Source: Halosolutus amylolyticus
GTDB taxonomy: Archaea > Halobacteriota > Halobacteria > Halobacteriales > Natrialbaceae
Direction of reading: 5' to 3'
Length of the DNA: 64,000 nucleotides
Assembly (NCBI RefSeq): GCF_023566055.1
Contig: NZ_JALIQP010000002.1
Location: 682,001-746,000, forward strand
In this document: positions 32,531 to 41,550 of the stretch, one piece after another
How the letters are laid out: each line of letters opens with the position of its first letter
Position numbering within the stretch: position 1 is the stretch's first letter
Position numbers and translations under genes: made by a program
The notes under the pieces: model-generated
Database searches by the model: none
Told to the model about the DNA's origin: nothing
Seen by the model: only the letters and a program-made list of their open reading frames with translations

Positions 32531-33313
32531 TCAGATGTCTCGACGCGTGAAGATCAGCACGGCGAGGCCGACCAGGGCGAGAAACGCGACCGTGAGGATC
32601 CCCGCGTCGAGGAACGCGTACTCCTCGCGGACGAGGATCGCCGTCTCGTCGTAGTACCGACTCGGCGTGAGGGCGCCGATCCACTCGAAGGCCGGATCCA
32701 GCCGCGACACGGCCTCGACGAGCCACAGGGCGAACACCACGCTCAGCGCCGTCGTCCTGGCGGTGCGCGCTCGATCGACGAGTACCGACGCAACGAGTCC
32801 GATGCCGGCACAGACCAGCAGGTAGGGGACGCCGAGCAGGTGCACCATCGCGAGCGCGACCGGATCGAACGACTCGCCGATCGCCAGCGCGCCGACGTAG
32901 ACGATGACCGGAACGCCGACGTTCAGGGCGACGAGGGGGACCCACAGGGCGGCTACCTTCTGGAGGACGACCGACTCGCGCGAGACCGGGTTGGAGAGCG
33001 TGAGATCCATCCGCCGCTCCTGCACGTCGCCCGCGATCATGCCGGCCCCGATGTATGCGAAGTAGACGGCGACGAGGAGAGACCAGAAGAAGGAGTAGAT
33101 CTCGGAGGCGATGAACCCCTCGATCGTGTCCAGCGCCTCGATCCCGAACAGGTCGAAGAGAAACGCCGGGAACGCGTCCTCGAACACCTCCATCTCCTCC
33201 TGGATGCCGGGGAACATCGAGAAGTAGAGGGCCGACAGGAGGGCGAACACGACGACCAGGACGATCGAGCCCCGGACCCGCTTCCTGGATTCGAGTCGGA
33301 GAATGGCCGTCAC
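32531..33313 (-). CDS. ABC-2 type permease, second of a tandem pair
   Basis: A 260-residue membrane protein with six predicted helices of the ABC-2 exporter permease type. It contains the family stretch GMIAGDVQERRMDLTLSNPV followed by SRESVVLQKVAALWVPLVAL. It is collinear without gaps with the upstream permease and roughly two thirds of residues are identical by eye, including the ending LIFTRRDI, so the two arose by tandem duplication and may form a heterodimer with the ATPase. It begins 51 nt after the end of the first permease gene in the same operon. The substrate is unknown. Confidence 0.85.
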   Translation of the reverse strand: MTAILRLESRKRVRGSIVLVVVFALLSALYFSMFPGIQEEMEVFEDAFPAFLFDLFGIEALDTIEGFIASEIYSFFWSLLVAVYFAYIGAGMIAGDVQERRMDLTLSNPVSRESVVLQKVAALWVPLVALNVGVPVIVYVGALAIGESFDPVALAMVHLLGVPYLLVCAGIGLVASVLVDRARTARTTALSVVFALWLVEAVSRLDPAFEWIGALTPSRYYDETAILVREEYAFLDAGILTVAFLALVGLAVLIFTRRDI

Positions 33314-33364
33314 GGCGTCACCTCCAGTGGGTCGCCCGCGCCAACGTGTGCGTCGTGACGCACG

Positions 33365-34147
33365 TCAGATGTCCCTCCGTGTGAAGACGAGGAGCGCCAG
33401 CCCCAGCAACACGAGAAAGACCGCGAGGAGGATCCCGGCGTCGAGGAACGCGTACTCCTCGTGGACGAGGATCGCCGTCGGATCGTAGTACCGACTCGGC
33501 GTGAGGTCGCCGACCCACTCGAAATCGGGGTTCATGGTCGAGAGGCCGTCGACCAGCCAGAGGACGAACACCAGCCCCAGTGCGGTGGCCTGGGCGGTTT
33601 CGACGCGATCGACGAGGACGGAGAGGACGATACCGATGCCGGCACAGACCAGCAGGTAGGGGACGCCGAGCAGGTGCACCATCGCGAGCGCGACGGGGTC
33701 TAACGACTCGCCGAGGACGGTCACGCCGACGAGGAGTACGGCCAGCAGGCCGACGGTCACCGCGACCAGGGGAACCCACAGGGCGGCCACCTTCTGGAGG
33801 ACGACCGACTCGCGAGAGACCGGAGTGGAGAGGACGAGATCCATCTTCCGATCGCGGACGTCCCCCGCGATCATGCCGGCGCTGACGTACGCGACGTAGA
33901 TCCCGGTGATGAGTATCCAGACGAACGAGAAGACGTAGCCGCCGACGAACCCCTCGATCGTGTGCAGTTCTTCGATCCCCAGGAGTTCGAGGAGGTACGC
34001 CGGGTACACTTCCTCGATCAACGCCGCTTCCTCCCGGACGCTCGGGAACACGACGAGAAAGAACGCCGAGAGCATCGCGAGGAGTCCGGACAGGGTGAGC
34101 GAACCCCGGAGCAGTTTGGCGGACTCGACGCGCAGAATCGCCGTCAT
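33365..34147 (-). CDS. ABC-2 type permease, first of a tandem pair
   Basis: A 260-residue six-helix ABC-2 permease. GMIAGDVRDRKMDLVLSTPV and SRESVVLQKVAALWVPLVAV lie in the loop and third-helix region that contacts the ATPase. Its start overlaps the ATPase stop by 4 bases (ATGA), so the two are translationally coupled. It is the closer of two duplicated permeases. Similar haloarchaeal operons are annotated as multidrug, bacteriocin or copper (NosY-like) exporters, but the substrate here cannot be read from sequence. Confidence 0.87.
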   Translation of the reverse strand: MTAILRVESAKLLRGSLTLSGLLAMLSAFFLVVFPSVREEAALIEEVYPAYLLELLGIEELHTIEGFVGGYVFSFVWILITGIYVAYVSAGMIAGDVRDRKMDLVLSTPVSRESVVLQKVAALWVPLVAVTVGLLAVLLVGVTVLGESLDPVALAMVHLLGVPYLLVCAGIGIVLSVLVDRVETAQATALGLVFVLWLVDGLSTMNPDFEWVGDLTPSRYYDPTAILVHEEYAFLDAGILLAVFLVLLGLALLVFTRRDI

Positions 34148-35085
34148 TCTGCCCCCGAGGTGGCGTCGTCCCCGTAGTAGTGCTTGAAGATATCGTCGAG
34201 TTGCGGATCGCCGATGTCGACGTCGTCGATGTCGAACTGGACGATGTGTTCCAGTAACGCGGCTGGATCGCCGGTGTAGGTGAATCGAACCGTCCTGTCG
34301 ACGATCTCGAGGTCGATCATCTCCGCCGTTGCGAACCGCTCCCTGGCGATCGGCTCCGATAGCTGGACCCGCACGTCCTTGCCGCCCTGTTCGAGCAAAA
34401 CGTCGATGTCCTCCAGGGCGACCAGTTCCCCCGCGCGGATGATCCCGACGCGGTCACAGACGCGCTGGACTTCGCTGAGGACGTGCGACGAGAAGAAGAT
34501 CGTCTTTCCGGCGTCGCGTTCCGACTCGAGGAACGCGTGCATCCGGTCCTGCTTGAGCGGGTCCAGGCCGGCGGTCGGTTCGTCCAGGATGGCGAGGTCC
34601 GGATCGTGCATGAACGCCTGGACGATGCCGAGCATCCGCCGGTTCCCAGAGGAGTACGTCTCGATCCGCTTCTCGAGCGGCGGATCGAACAGGTCCAGGA
34701 GTTCGTCCCGTCGGTCGTCCCCCCGCATCCGCGCGAAGTAGTCGAGCGCCTGGCGACCGGTCAGTCGCTCCTCGAATCCGAGTTCGTCCGGCAGATACCC
34801 GACGTTGGCTTTCACCGCGGTGAGCGCCCGTCGATCGCGAACGTCCGCACCGAGCACTTCCGCAGTGCCCGACGTCGGCCTGATGAGTCCGAGCAACAGC
34901 CGAATCGTCGTCGTCTTGCCCGCCCCGTTCGGGCCGAGGTAGCCGAATATTTCGCCGGGTTCGACGCTGAATCTGATGTCGTCGTTGGCGGTGACGTCGC
35001 CGTAGTGCTTGGTGAGACCGTCCAGCCTGATCGTCGCCGCGTCGAGGTCGGCTTCGGGTTCGATCGCTTCGGTCCGGGTGCGCAC
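34144..35085 (-). CDS. ABC transporter ATP-binding protein
   Basis: A 313-residue ATPase that drives the two adjacent permeases. Walker A is GYLGPNGAGKTTTIRLLLGL (about 48-67), the signature is the variant TYSSGNRRMLGIVQAFMHDP (Ser-Ser-Gly-Asn in place of Leu-Ser-Gly-Gly), Walker B with D-loop is LAILDEPTAGLDPLKQDR, and the switch histidine lies in FFSSHVLSEVQRVCDR. The C-terminal 90 residues form the accessory domain usual in NatA/CcmA-type exporters. It is the first gene of the operon. A TATA-like ATTTTATG lies about 80 nt upstream on the minus strand, which suggests a short untranslated leader. Confidence 0.9.
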   Translation of the reverse strand: MRTRTEAIEPEADLDAATIRLDGLTKHYGDVTANDDIRFSVEPGEIFGYLGPNGAGKTTTIRLLLGLIRPTSGTAEVLGADVRDRRALTAVKANVGYLPDELGFEERLTGRQALDYFARMRGDDRRDELLDLFDPPLEKRIETYSSGNRRMLGIVQAFMHDPDLAILDEPTAGLDPLKQDRMHAFLESERDAGKTIFFSSHVLSEVQRVCDRVGIIRAGELVALEDIDVLLEQGGKDVRVQLSEPIARERFATAEMIDLEIVDRTVRFTYTGDPAALLEHIVQFDIDDVDIGDPQLDDIFKHYYGDDATSGAE

Positions 35086-35535
35086 GAGTCATCACCTCCG
35101 GGAGAAGCGCGCGTGTGGGAACGCGAGGGCTAACACACCCTACTCGACAGTTCGATCGGACATAAAATACTGGTCACGGTAACCGATACTATCCGGACGA
35201 GACGACTGTTCGAGTCGTCGGCAACGCCGACGTCCCGCTGTCCGTCTCGGCCCGTTGCAGTCCGGAATCTCGCAGTCCGCATCCGGCAGTGGCGAGTCGA
35301 CCGGCGACTGCTGTCTCGTGAAGCGTCCGCCCGCATCCGCGCGAAGTAATAGTCGATTACTGCAACTGTTTTGTTGTAGTCCAGTTGAGACCAGATACGT
35401 CCGAGAGACAGACACAGTATCCTATATTTAACGGAAGATTGATGTCTGAGATGGATAATCCACCAGTGTGCTCTGCTGAAGTCGCCGTGAGACGACGGGA
35501 CGCCCCGAGCCGTGTAAGCCGAGTACAGAGCACCC
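35086..35535. other. 450-bp intergenic region with a possible ABC ATPase remnant
   Basis: Bases 35324-35348 match 24 of 25 bases inside the neighbouring ATPase gene (the Tyr-Phe-Ala-Arg-Met-Arg codons), then a 3-base insertion and five more matching bases follow, so a decayed ATPase copy may lie here. The region also has a dyad AGTAAT-AGTCG-ATTACT (35346-35362), a TATA-like box for the ABC operon (ATTTTATG near 35164, minus strand) and one on the plus strand (CCTATATTTAACG near 35424), about 110 nt ahead of the next gene. Confidence 0.4.
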
Positions 35536-35898
35536 ATGACGACAGAAATCACCCGCGTAACCCCCTCGAACGGTGCCGCAACGCTCCCCGTGAACACGGT
35601 GTTCGAGTTACTGCTCGACGAACAGCGCCGGGCCGCGCTGTACTACCTGTCCCAGAACGTGGGGGCAGTGTCGATCGACGACGTGACCGCACAACTCGCC
35701 CACCGGGAGGGCGATCCGACACGCGAGCGACGCGACGCGATCGCGACCGCGTTCTACCACACGCACCTGCCGAGACTGATCGATACGGGCGTCGTCCGGT
35801 ACGATCGAGAGGGTGGAACGATCGAGCGACGCGCGGCCGCGGCGGCTCTCGATCCGTACCTCGAACTCGCACACCGTGACGTGTGCCGGCCCAGTTGA
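35536..35898 (+). CDS. DUF7344-like winged-helix regulator
   Basis: A 120-residue protein of the small haloarchaeal winged-helix type: VNTVFELLLDEQRRAALYYL, a second helix block with HLPRLIDTGVVRYDREGGTI, and an ending typical of DUF7344-domain proteins in which the recognition helix is followed by a beta wing. Such proteins are presumed transcription regulators, often in large paralogous sets. Targets are unknown. It is monocistronic with a TATA-like box about 110 nt upstream, implying a leader of roughly 85 nt. Confidence 0.75.
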   Translation: MTTEITRVTPSNGAATLPVNTVFELLLDEQRRAALYYLSQNVGAVSIDDVTAQLAHREGDPTRERRDAIATAFYHTHLPRLIDTGVVRYDREGGTIERRAAAAALDPYLELAHRDVCRPS

Positions 35899-36001
35899 CT
35901 CCATCCGGATCTTCCCACGACGCTCGTTCGATCGGGCGGGCGCCGACGGCCAGTGCAGACGAGAGCCACTGATCGCGATCCGGGAGCCGCGGTATCCACG
36001 T

Positions 36002-36703
36002 TCAACCGCTCTCGTCCTGCAGTCTGGCCGCCTCACACTTTTTGACCCGGGTGGCGAGCGCGAGAAAGAGCGCCAGGAGCGTAAACGTCACCTCGCCCGC
36101 GGCCGCGGCACCCAGCGCGTCGGCGCCGAGAAACGTCGGCGTGTCCCGCGGAACCGGGAGAATCGTGTGGTGTGGCTCGCCGACGATCGGGACGAAGTAG
36201 TCGACGAGCAGGTTGCTCGTGTACCAGGCGAGCGCGACGGCGACCCCCCAGACGGGGAAGTCCGAGATCCGGTGGAGCACGTAGGCCTGGACGACCATCG
36301 CGAGGTGGCTCCAGAAGAGGAACTGGTACATCAGCGGGTGGGTCTGTGCGGCGTAGATATCCGAGAAGACCAGCAGCGTGTAGGGCGTCCACAGCCCGAG
36401 GATGACGTTTCCGAAGAAGGCGAGTGCCGTGAGCCACGGCTGTTCGTGGCCGAGTTTCCACGCTGCGATCGCCAGCGCGACGAGCAGAGTCGCCATCGGG
36501 CTGTCGGGGACCCACGGCCACATCACGGGCGCCGTCGTCGCGAACTGGCCCGAGTAGTACCAGAAGCCGAAGGCCGTCCCCGCCAGGTTGATCGCGACGA
36601 TCAGCCACGCGAACCGGAGCCCCAGATCCTCGATCGTCTTCGGTAGGGGGGCGAGATAGCTCGGCAACGGGTCGCGATCGGGGATCCCGGTCGACGTGGA
36701 CAT
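36002..36703 (-). CDS. DUF1405 family membrane protein
   Basis: A 233-residue protein with about six membrane helices, matching DUF1405: it opens with helix LRFAWLIVAINLAGTAFGFW followed by YYSGQFATTAPVMWPWVPDSP, and later has WTPYTLLVFSDIYAAQTHPL and MYQFLFWSHLAMVVQAYVLH. DUF1405 proteins occur in bacilli and haloarchaea; the function is unknown. The ATG at 36703 (MSTSTGIPDRDPLPSYLAPL) gives the usual length; upstream in-frame codons are not haloarchaeal in character. It is divergent from pdxS with a family B repeat between them. Confidence 0.85.
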   Translation of the reverse strand: MSTSTGIPDRDPLPSYLAPLPKTIEDLGLRFAWLIVAINLAGTAFGFWYYSGQFATTAPVMWPWVPDSPMATLLVALAIAAWKLGHEQPWLTALAFFGNVILGLWTPYTLLVFSDIYAAQTHPLMYQFLFWSHLAMVVQAYVLHRISDFPVWGVAVALAWYTSNLLVDYFVPIVGEPHHTILPVPRDTPTFLGADALGAAAAGEVTFTLLALFLALATRVKKCEAARLQDESG

Positions 36704-36838
36704 CGTACTCGTCCAGCGCGACGAACGGCAGGTGCAAAACGATAGCGATTCCCGGGAGCCGTCGCACGGTTCGCGGTGACGGGCTGGTAATCGAGACCGG
36801 ACGGATCCCCCGACGGGCCAGGATCGATAGCGGCCTCC

Positions 36839-36922
36839 TATAGTAGCCACTGAAAGTCAACGCACACCTGATCGCAGGGCGGCTTTGTGATCAGTGTGTA
36901 CATCGTTTCAGTGGCTACTATA
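36839..36922. repeat. Family B 84-bp element with terminal inverted repeats, copy 1
   Basis: TATAGTAGCCACTGAAA at the left is the perfect complement of TTTCAGTGGCTACTATA at the right, and the inner bases ACACCTGATCGCA and TGTGATCAGTGTGT are also complementary. No ORF is present, so it is a non-autonomous element of MITE type. It lies upstream of pdxS, whose probable TATA (GCGTAAGTGC near 36942) is just outside it. Confidence 0.85.
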
Positions 36923-36969
36923 TGTCCCCAAAGGACACGCGTAAGTGCGGTGGCTCCTAACGCCTCGCC

Positions 36970-37878
36970 ATGGCGGAAGACACCGATCTGGAGGAATTGC
37001 GACGCGGGACCGATCTCGTCAAGCGCGGGTTCGCCCGAATGCAGAAAGGCGGCGTCATCATGGACGTCGTCGACAAAGAACAGGCCCGCATCGCGGAGGA
37101 CGCGGGCGCCGTCGCGGTCATGGCTCTGGAGGCCGTCCCGGCGGACATCCGCAAGCGCGGCGGCGTCGCCCGGATGGCCGACCCCGCCGACGTCGAGGAA
37201 ATCGTCGAGGAGGTCTCGATCCCGGTGATGGGCAAGGCCCGCATCGGTCACACGAAGGAAGCCCAGATCTTAGAGGCCGTCGGCGTCGACATGATCGACG
37301 AGTCGGAGGTTCTCACCCCCGCCGACGACGCCTACCACATCGACAAGCGGGAGTTCACGGCCCCGTTCGTCTGCGGCGCTCGCGACCTCGGCGAAGCCCT
37401 CCGCCGGATCAACGAGGGCGCGGCGATGATCCGCACCAAGGGCGAGGCGGGAACGGGCGACGTCAACCAGGCCGTCCACCACCAGCGGACGATCAAGGGA
37501 GCGATCCGCGAACTGGCGGGCATGAGCCACGAGGAACGGGAGGCCTACGCCCGCGAGATCGAGGCCCCCGCGGAACTGGTCCACGAGACCGCCGAGATGG
37601 GACGGCTTCCCGTCGTCAACTTCGCCGCCGGCGGCATCGCGACGCCCGCCGACGCCGCGCTCATGATGCACCACGAGTGCGACGGCATCTTCGTCGGCAG
37701 CGGCATCTTCGGCGCGGAGAACCCGCCGGAGATGGCCGAGGCGATCGTCGAGGCCACCACCAACTGGGACGACCCCGAGACGCTCGCCGAGATCTCGAAG
37801 AACCTCGGCAAGGGGATGAAAGGCGACGCGAATGCCGACCTCCCCGACGAGGAGAAACTGCAGGGTCGCGGCGTCTGA
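36970..37878 (+). CDS. pdxS: Pyridoxal 5'-phosphate synthase, lyase subunit
   Basis: PdxS joins ribose 5-phosphate, glyceraldehyde 3-phosphate and ammonia to make PLP, with ammonia delivered by PdxT. The 302-residue TIM barrel contains [20 protein letters not shown] near the N-terminus, [20 protein letters not shown], the catalytic-lysine region [20 protein letters not shown], and the phosphate loop [20 protein letters not shown] with [12 protein letters not shown]-type end ([16 protein letters not shown]). Length and motifs are normal. No pdxT is visible in the window. A TATA-like sequence is about 28 nt upstream of the ATG. Confidence 0.96.
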   Translation: MAEDTDLEELRRGTDLVKRGFARMQKGGVIMDVVDKEQARIAEDAGAVAVMALEAVPADIRKRGGVARMADPADVEEIVEEVSIPVMGKARIGHTKEAQILEAVGVDMIDESEVLTPADDAYHIDKREFTAPFVCGARDLGEALRRINEGAAMIRTKGEAGTGDVNQAVHHQRTIKGAIRELAGMSHEEREAYAREIEAPAELVHETAEMGRLPVVNFAAGGIATPADAALMMHHECDGIFVGSGIFGAENPPEMAEAIVEATTNWDDPETLAEISKNLGKGMKGDANADLPDEEKLQGRGV

Positions 37879-38018
37879 TCGATCGGTCGATCGATCCGAA
37901 ATCGTCCGCGATGGCTGTTGCCGCGGACCGGATGGCTGTTGTTGCGAACCGTAACGTGCTGCGTTCCCGATAGATCGGCAAGCACTGCCGTTTTCTCGCT
38001 ATCCAGCCTCCGGACCGT

Positions 38019-38792
38019 ATGGAACCAGCATCGACCAGCCTCGAGCACCTCCTCGATCGACTCGTAACCGGAACCGAGCGGTTGCTCCGGACGATCGCAA
38101 CCGACGCATCCGACGAGACGGTGGCGTCGACGGCGACGGAACTGTGGGAGGTCGTCGACGAAGTCGAGGACCTCCTCGGAACGATCGACTTCGAGCGGCT
38201 GCCCGACGCCGTCGAGGCGTCGGTGCTCCCGGAACTCCTGAATCTCGACGAACTCCCGGACGCGATCCGGGAGAAAGATCCGGATGTGATGCTGGACCTC
38301 AGCACGATCCGGCAGGTCGTCACGCTGCGGGAACTCTGGAACACCGTCGATCTCGTCGAGTTCGGGAAGGAGGCACGACAGCTCAGGACCGAACTCGAGG
38401 ACGTCGTCGATCTCGGCGCCCTCGAGACCGGCGGCGACTCCGAGGCGGCGACCGAGATCGAGACGTTCGTCGAGGAGGAGAAAGGCAACGCGACGAACGC
38501 GGCGATCCAGCAGGAGGCAAAAAAGGCGGCGAAGAAGGCTCGAAAGGGCGTCATCGACGGACACTCGACGTTCGAGGACCTGTACGGGTCGTCCCAACGC
38601 GGCACCGGCTACGCCGGCCGGAAACCGGTCTCGAAGAACCCGACGGCGGTCTCGTCCGTTCCGTACGGCCCGCTCCCGGCCAGCGTCTCGACGAGAGTGT
38701 CGACCGTGCCGGCGAACGTTCGACACGCCAGAGTCGACGCACTCCCGCGGATATACGGCCGTCGCTGGCGGACCGGTGCTCCCCGCCGGTAG
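38019..38792 (+). CDS. Conserved haloarchaeal protein of unknown function
   Basis: A 257-residue soluble protein. The first 150 residues are helical and acidic (LEHLLDRLVTGTERLLRTIA, LRELWNTVDLVEFGKEARQL); a lysine-rich helix (AIQQEAKKAAKKARKGVIDG) precedes a basic C-terminal tail with SKNPTAVSSVPYGPLPASVS and RVDALPRIYGRRW. The change from acidic to basic is unusual for a haloarchaeal protein and could indicate nucleic acid or membrane binding; that is inference. It lies 140 nt after pdxS on the same strand, with its own TATA-like sequence. Confidence 0.75.
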   Translation: MEPASTSLEHLLDRLVTGTERLLRTIATDASDETVASTATELWEVVDEVEDLLGTIDFERLPDAVEASVLPELLNLDELPDAIREKDPDVMLDLSTIRQVVTLRELWNTVDLVEFGKEARQLRTELEDVVDLGALETGGDSEAATEIETFVEEEKGNATNAAIQQEAKKAAKKARKGVIDGHSTFEDLYGSSQRGTGYAGRKPVSKNPTAVSSVPYGPLPASVSTRVSTVPANVRHARVDALPRIYGRRWRTGAPRR

Positions 38793-38872
38793 TGCTGGTG
38801 GGCCGGAGCACTGGATCGCAGCCGACGGAACGCCGACTTCGATACCGGCGGCGACGGCGACGCAACCGCGGC

Positions 38873-40390
38873 TCAGTCGTCGATCGAGAGTTCGTACGCG
38901 GTCGCGTCGAGATACCGGAGGTGCGGCCCGGGACCGGGGGTCGTGTCGACGCCGGCGATCCGATCGTCGTACCGGACCACGCCGGGTCGGATATTGTCGA
39001 TCTCGACCCGCTGGGCGACGATACTCCCGTCGATCGTCGGATTCCCCTGGACGGAGACGGTCGAATCCGGTGCGTAGACGAGCGCCGCGATCGTCGGGTT
39101 GCCGTTCGCAGTCGTCACGGATCCGTCGGCGGAGAACAGCAGGCGCGTCCGGGACGGGTCGGACTCGTTCCCGATCACGGCATTGCCGCGCGCCGAGAGA
39201 TCGCCGTCGACGTAGATCGTCAGGTCGTTCTCGCCCTCGACGCGCAGATCCTCCTGGTAGTTCGGATCACCGATCGAGTCGCGAACGACGATCTCGACGG
39301 CTCCCGCGGACGTATCGATCGTGTGGCCGTCGTCTATCGTATCGACGCAGTAGCGGCCGGGTTCGGTCACCTCCTCGGGGAGAGACTCGAATCCCTCGTC
39401 GGCACAGCGGTCGACCATCGCGTCGACGGCGTCGTCGACCGACGGGGCGTCGTACCCCGTGTCGTGCACCGTCCCGTCGACTCGATCGTCGTCGACGGCG
39501 GCAGTTCGCACGTCGCCCTCGATCGGCGGTGCGTCTCGATGGACGTCGATCTCGTGGGCGACGACGGCGCTCTCGATCGAGCGGATCGTCGTCGGCTCGG
39601 TCAGTTCGATCCGCAGGCGACCTGGCTGTCCCTCCGAACACCGTTCGACGACGCTCCCCGGGACCGCCGCCTCGAGGTCCCGCTCCCAGCCCTCGCAGTA
39701 CGCGCTCTCGATCTCGATCCGGACGTCGGCCGAGGCGTGGAACCGGTCGCCGTCGCGGTCGGGACGGTCGATCGTCGTCGGGGAACTCGATCGAGTCACC
39801 GCAACGTCGGAGGACCGGCCATGGACGCCGTCCCCGGTCACGTGAACGACGGGAACCGAGAGCGTTCCATCCCGGTACTCGACGCCGGGCGAGGAGAGCG
39901 AGACGACGTCGTCGCCCTCGCGCCGCCACAGTCCGCCGCCCTGGGCGGCGATCTCGGTCTCGCCGTCGACGTACGCGATCGTGCCGAGCGAGGCGTCGTA
40001 CAGCACCTCCTCGGAGTCGGTGACGTGCGTGATTCGCACCCGGCCGTCGTCGGGTCTCGTCTCGACCGACCCGTGATCGAACGGCCCGAGCGTGACGGTC
40101 GTCGATCGCTGGCCGGTTATCGCGGCCGTCTTCGCGGCGTGGGTGAACTCGAGCATCGATCCCTCGGCGCGTTCGGTTTCGGCCGTCGTTTCCCGAGCGT
40201 CGAGTGCGGTCGACCCGAGCATGACGATCCCGACGCTCGCGACCGCGACGAGTCCCACGAGGAGAACCAGCCCGAGAACGTGGGCCTGGCCCCGACTCCC
40301 GGTTCCGGACCTCGATCCGGTCGAACTGCGTCCCTCGCTTCCGTCGGTTCGACGATCTCCAGATCGACCGTCGGGAAACACCCGCCCCAT
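38873..40390 (-). CDS. DUF7289/DUF7305-type pilin-like surface protein
   Basis: A 505-residue protein with a polar, Arg/Ser-rich N-terminus followed by RGQAHVLGLVLLVGLVAVAS, the single hydrophobic helix typical of haloarchaeal pilin-like DUF7289 proteins. The external part has a beta-rich middle domain and a C-terminal DUF7305-like region in which VDGDLSARGNAVIGN, VTTANGNPTIAALVYAPD and VSVQGNPTIDGSIVAQ repeat the pattern of small solenoid turns. Two cysteine pairs are present, unusual for a haloarchaeal surface protein. It is probably anchored in the membrane and exposed outside, perhaps as a pilus or adhesin component. Confidence 0.75.
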   Translation of the reverse strand: MGRVFPDGRSGDRRTDGSEGRSSTGSRSGTGSRGQAHVLGLVLLVGLVAVASVGIVMLGSTALDARETTAETERAEGSMLEFTHAAKTAAITGQRSTTVTLGPFDHGSVETRPDDGRVRITHVTDSEEVLYDASLGTIAYVDGETEIAAQGGGLWRREGDDVVSLSSPGVEYRDGTLSVPVVHVTGDGVHGRSSDVAVTRSSSPTTIDRPDRDGDRFHASADVRIEIESAYCEGWERDLEAAVPGSVVERCSEGQPGRLRIELTEPTTIRSIESAVVAHEIDVHRDAPPIEGDVRTAAVDDDRVDGTVHDTGYDAPSVDDAVDAMVDRCADEGFESLPEEVTEPGRYCVDTIDDGHTIDTSAGAVEIVVRDSIGDPNYQEDLRVEGENDLTIYVDGDLSARGNAVIGNESDPSRTRLLFSADGSVTTANGNPTIAALVYAPDSTVSVQGNPTIDGSIVAQRVEIDNIRPGVVRYDDRIAGVDTTPGPGPHLRYLDATAYELSIDD

Positions 40391-40568
40391 TTCGTTCGGG
40401 GTTCGTGACTGTCAGTAATCGTTATAGAACGGGTTACGAGCGGTACGGACCGCGTACCCCCGTGCTAGGAAGAGTCTACCGCACAGCGTGGCCGGGCCTC
40501 GAGTCGGATCGATTTCGCGATCGAGGAGACGGGTCCGCCCGCCGCGAAGACGCGGTCTGGATCGATCG

Positions 40569-41126
40569 TCACTCGCGGCCCGGACTCGCGTTCGAGTCGC
40601 GACCGTCCGAGCCCACGGTTCGGACGATCGCCCGCGTAACCAGGTCGGCGATCGGATCCAGGCTCCGGCGGAGTCGGCGAGCGATCAGCACGATGGGGAC
40701 GAGGCTGGCGACCAGGAACCCGGCGTGATAGACCCAGGCAGCGACGAGATCGGCGATCACGGGCTCGAATGCGGGCTGGAAACCGCGGTACGCGACGAGG
40801 ACGGCGACGAACGCGGTGAGGTACTTCGCACTCGCGCCCGCGTCCGCGACGACGCGATCGGGTCCGTCGAGACAGTCCCGGACGAGGCGATCGATCGACG
40901 GGGCTGCCGCGAGGAGACCGGCGGCGACGAGGTAGGTCGCTCCGGCGAGCAGGACGGCGTCGACGGCTACCGGGAGCACGGACAGGAATCGATCGAGGCC
41001 CGGAAGGAGCGCCGTCAGGCCGAGCAGGAGCAATCCGGCGACGACGATCAACGCGATCCTGACGACGGGATAGACGTGTTCTTCCTCGACAGTCGACACC
41101 AGTGACAGCGAATCGTCGGTCGTCAT
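40569..41126 (-). CDS. Four-helix membrane protein of unknown function
   Basis: A 185-residue protein starting MTTDDSLSLVSTVEEEHVYP with about four hydrophobic segments (ARVALIVVAGLLLLGL-type first helix, VLPVAVDAVLLAGATYLVAA, YLTAFVAVLVAYRGF, VYHAGFLVASLVPIVLIA) and an arginine-rich C-terminus. No known family was recognised. The ATG at 41126 gives an acidic N-terminus; an upstream start at 41147 adds seven residues. It is downstream of the ThrB and small membrane protein genes on the same strand but 91 nt separate them. Confidence 0.68.
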   Translation of the reverse strand: MTTDDSLSLVSTVEEEHVYPVVRIALIVVAGLLLLGLTALLPGLDRFLSVLPVAVDAVLLAGATYLVAAGLLAAAPSIDRLVRDCLDGPDRVVADAGASAKYLTAFVAVLVAYRGFQPAFEPVIADLVAAWVYHAGFLVASLVPIVLIARRLRRSLDPIADLVTRAIVRTVGSDGRDSNASPGRE

Positions 41127-41217
41127 AGGCACCCGGCGGTATTCCATCCCCCATTATAAGCTTCGTGTCGGTTGAACCGTTCGCGGTCGCGAACGATCAC
41201 GAACGGTGGAAAACGGT

Positions 41218-41550
41218 TCACCACTGCCGCCGGGCGACGACCAGCCCGAGAACGATCAGGTACGCGATCAGCGTCCCGATCCCCGCCGAAAGCACGCGAG
41301 ACGGGGCGAAGAGAGCACCGCCGATCGCCAGCAGGAGTGCACCGACGAGCGACGCGGTCTGGACCGATCGCCGTTCCCACACGCGGCGAACGGCGTCGGT
41401 GCGGCGGAACGCGACCAGTTCGAACGCGACGGTGCCGGCAGCACCGAGAAGCAGAAACCGGATCGAGTAGTCGGCGTCGGCGACGACGAAAGCGCCGAGG
41501 AACGCGGCGAGTGCGAGCACGGCGAGCCCGGCGTCCGTCCGGATCCCCAT
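41218..41550 (-). CDS. Small membrane protein co-transcribed with thrB
   Basis: A 110-residue protein with four predicted helices (ALAAFLGAFVVADADYSIRF, LLGAAGTVAFELVAF, ASLVGALLLAIGGALF, GIGTLIAYLIVLGLVVARRQ). Its ATG shares one base with the thrB stop (TGATG), so translation is coupled to thrB. I recognise no family and no link to threonine synthesis. Confidence 0.72.
   Translation of the reverse strand: MGIRTDAGLAVLALAAFLGAFVVADADYSIRFLLLGAAGTVAFELVAFRRTDAVRRVWERRSVQTASLVGALLLAIGGALFAPSRVLSAGIGTLIAYLIVLGLVVARRQW

Noticed and set aside
35385-35879. 164-codon plus-strand frame starting near a TATA-like box upstream of the DUF7344-like gene
   Set aside because: It runs out of frame through the winged-helix gene and its translation is arginine- and proline-rich without a family.
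37879-37960. Repeated GATGGCTGTTG and GATCGATCGGTCGATCGATC in the pdxS downstream region
   Set aside because: Short simple repeats of GATC-rich sequence are common in this window; no structure beyond that was seen.
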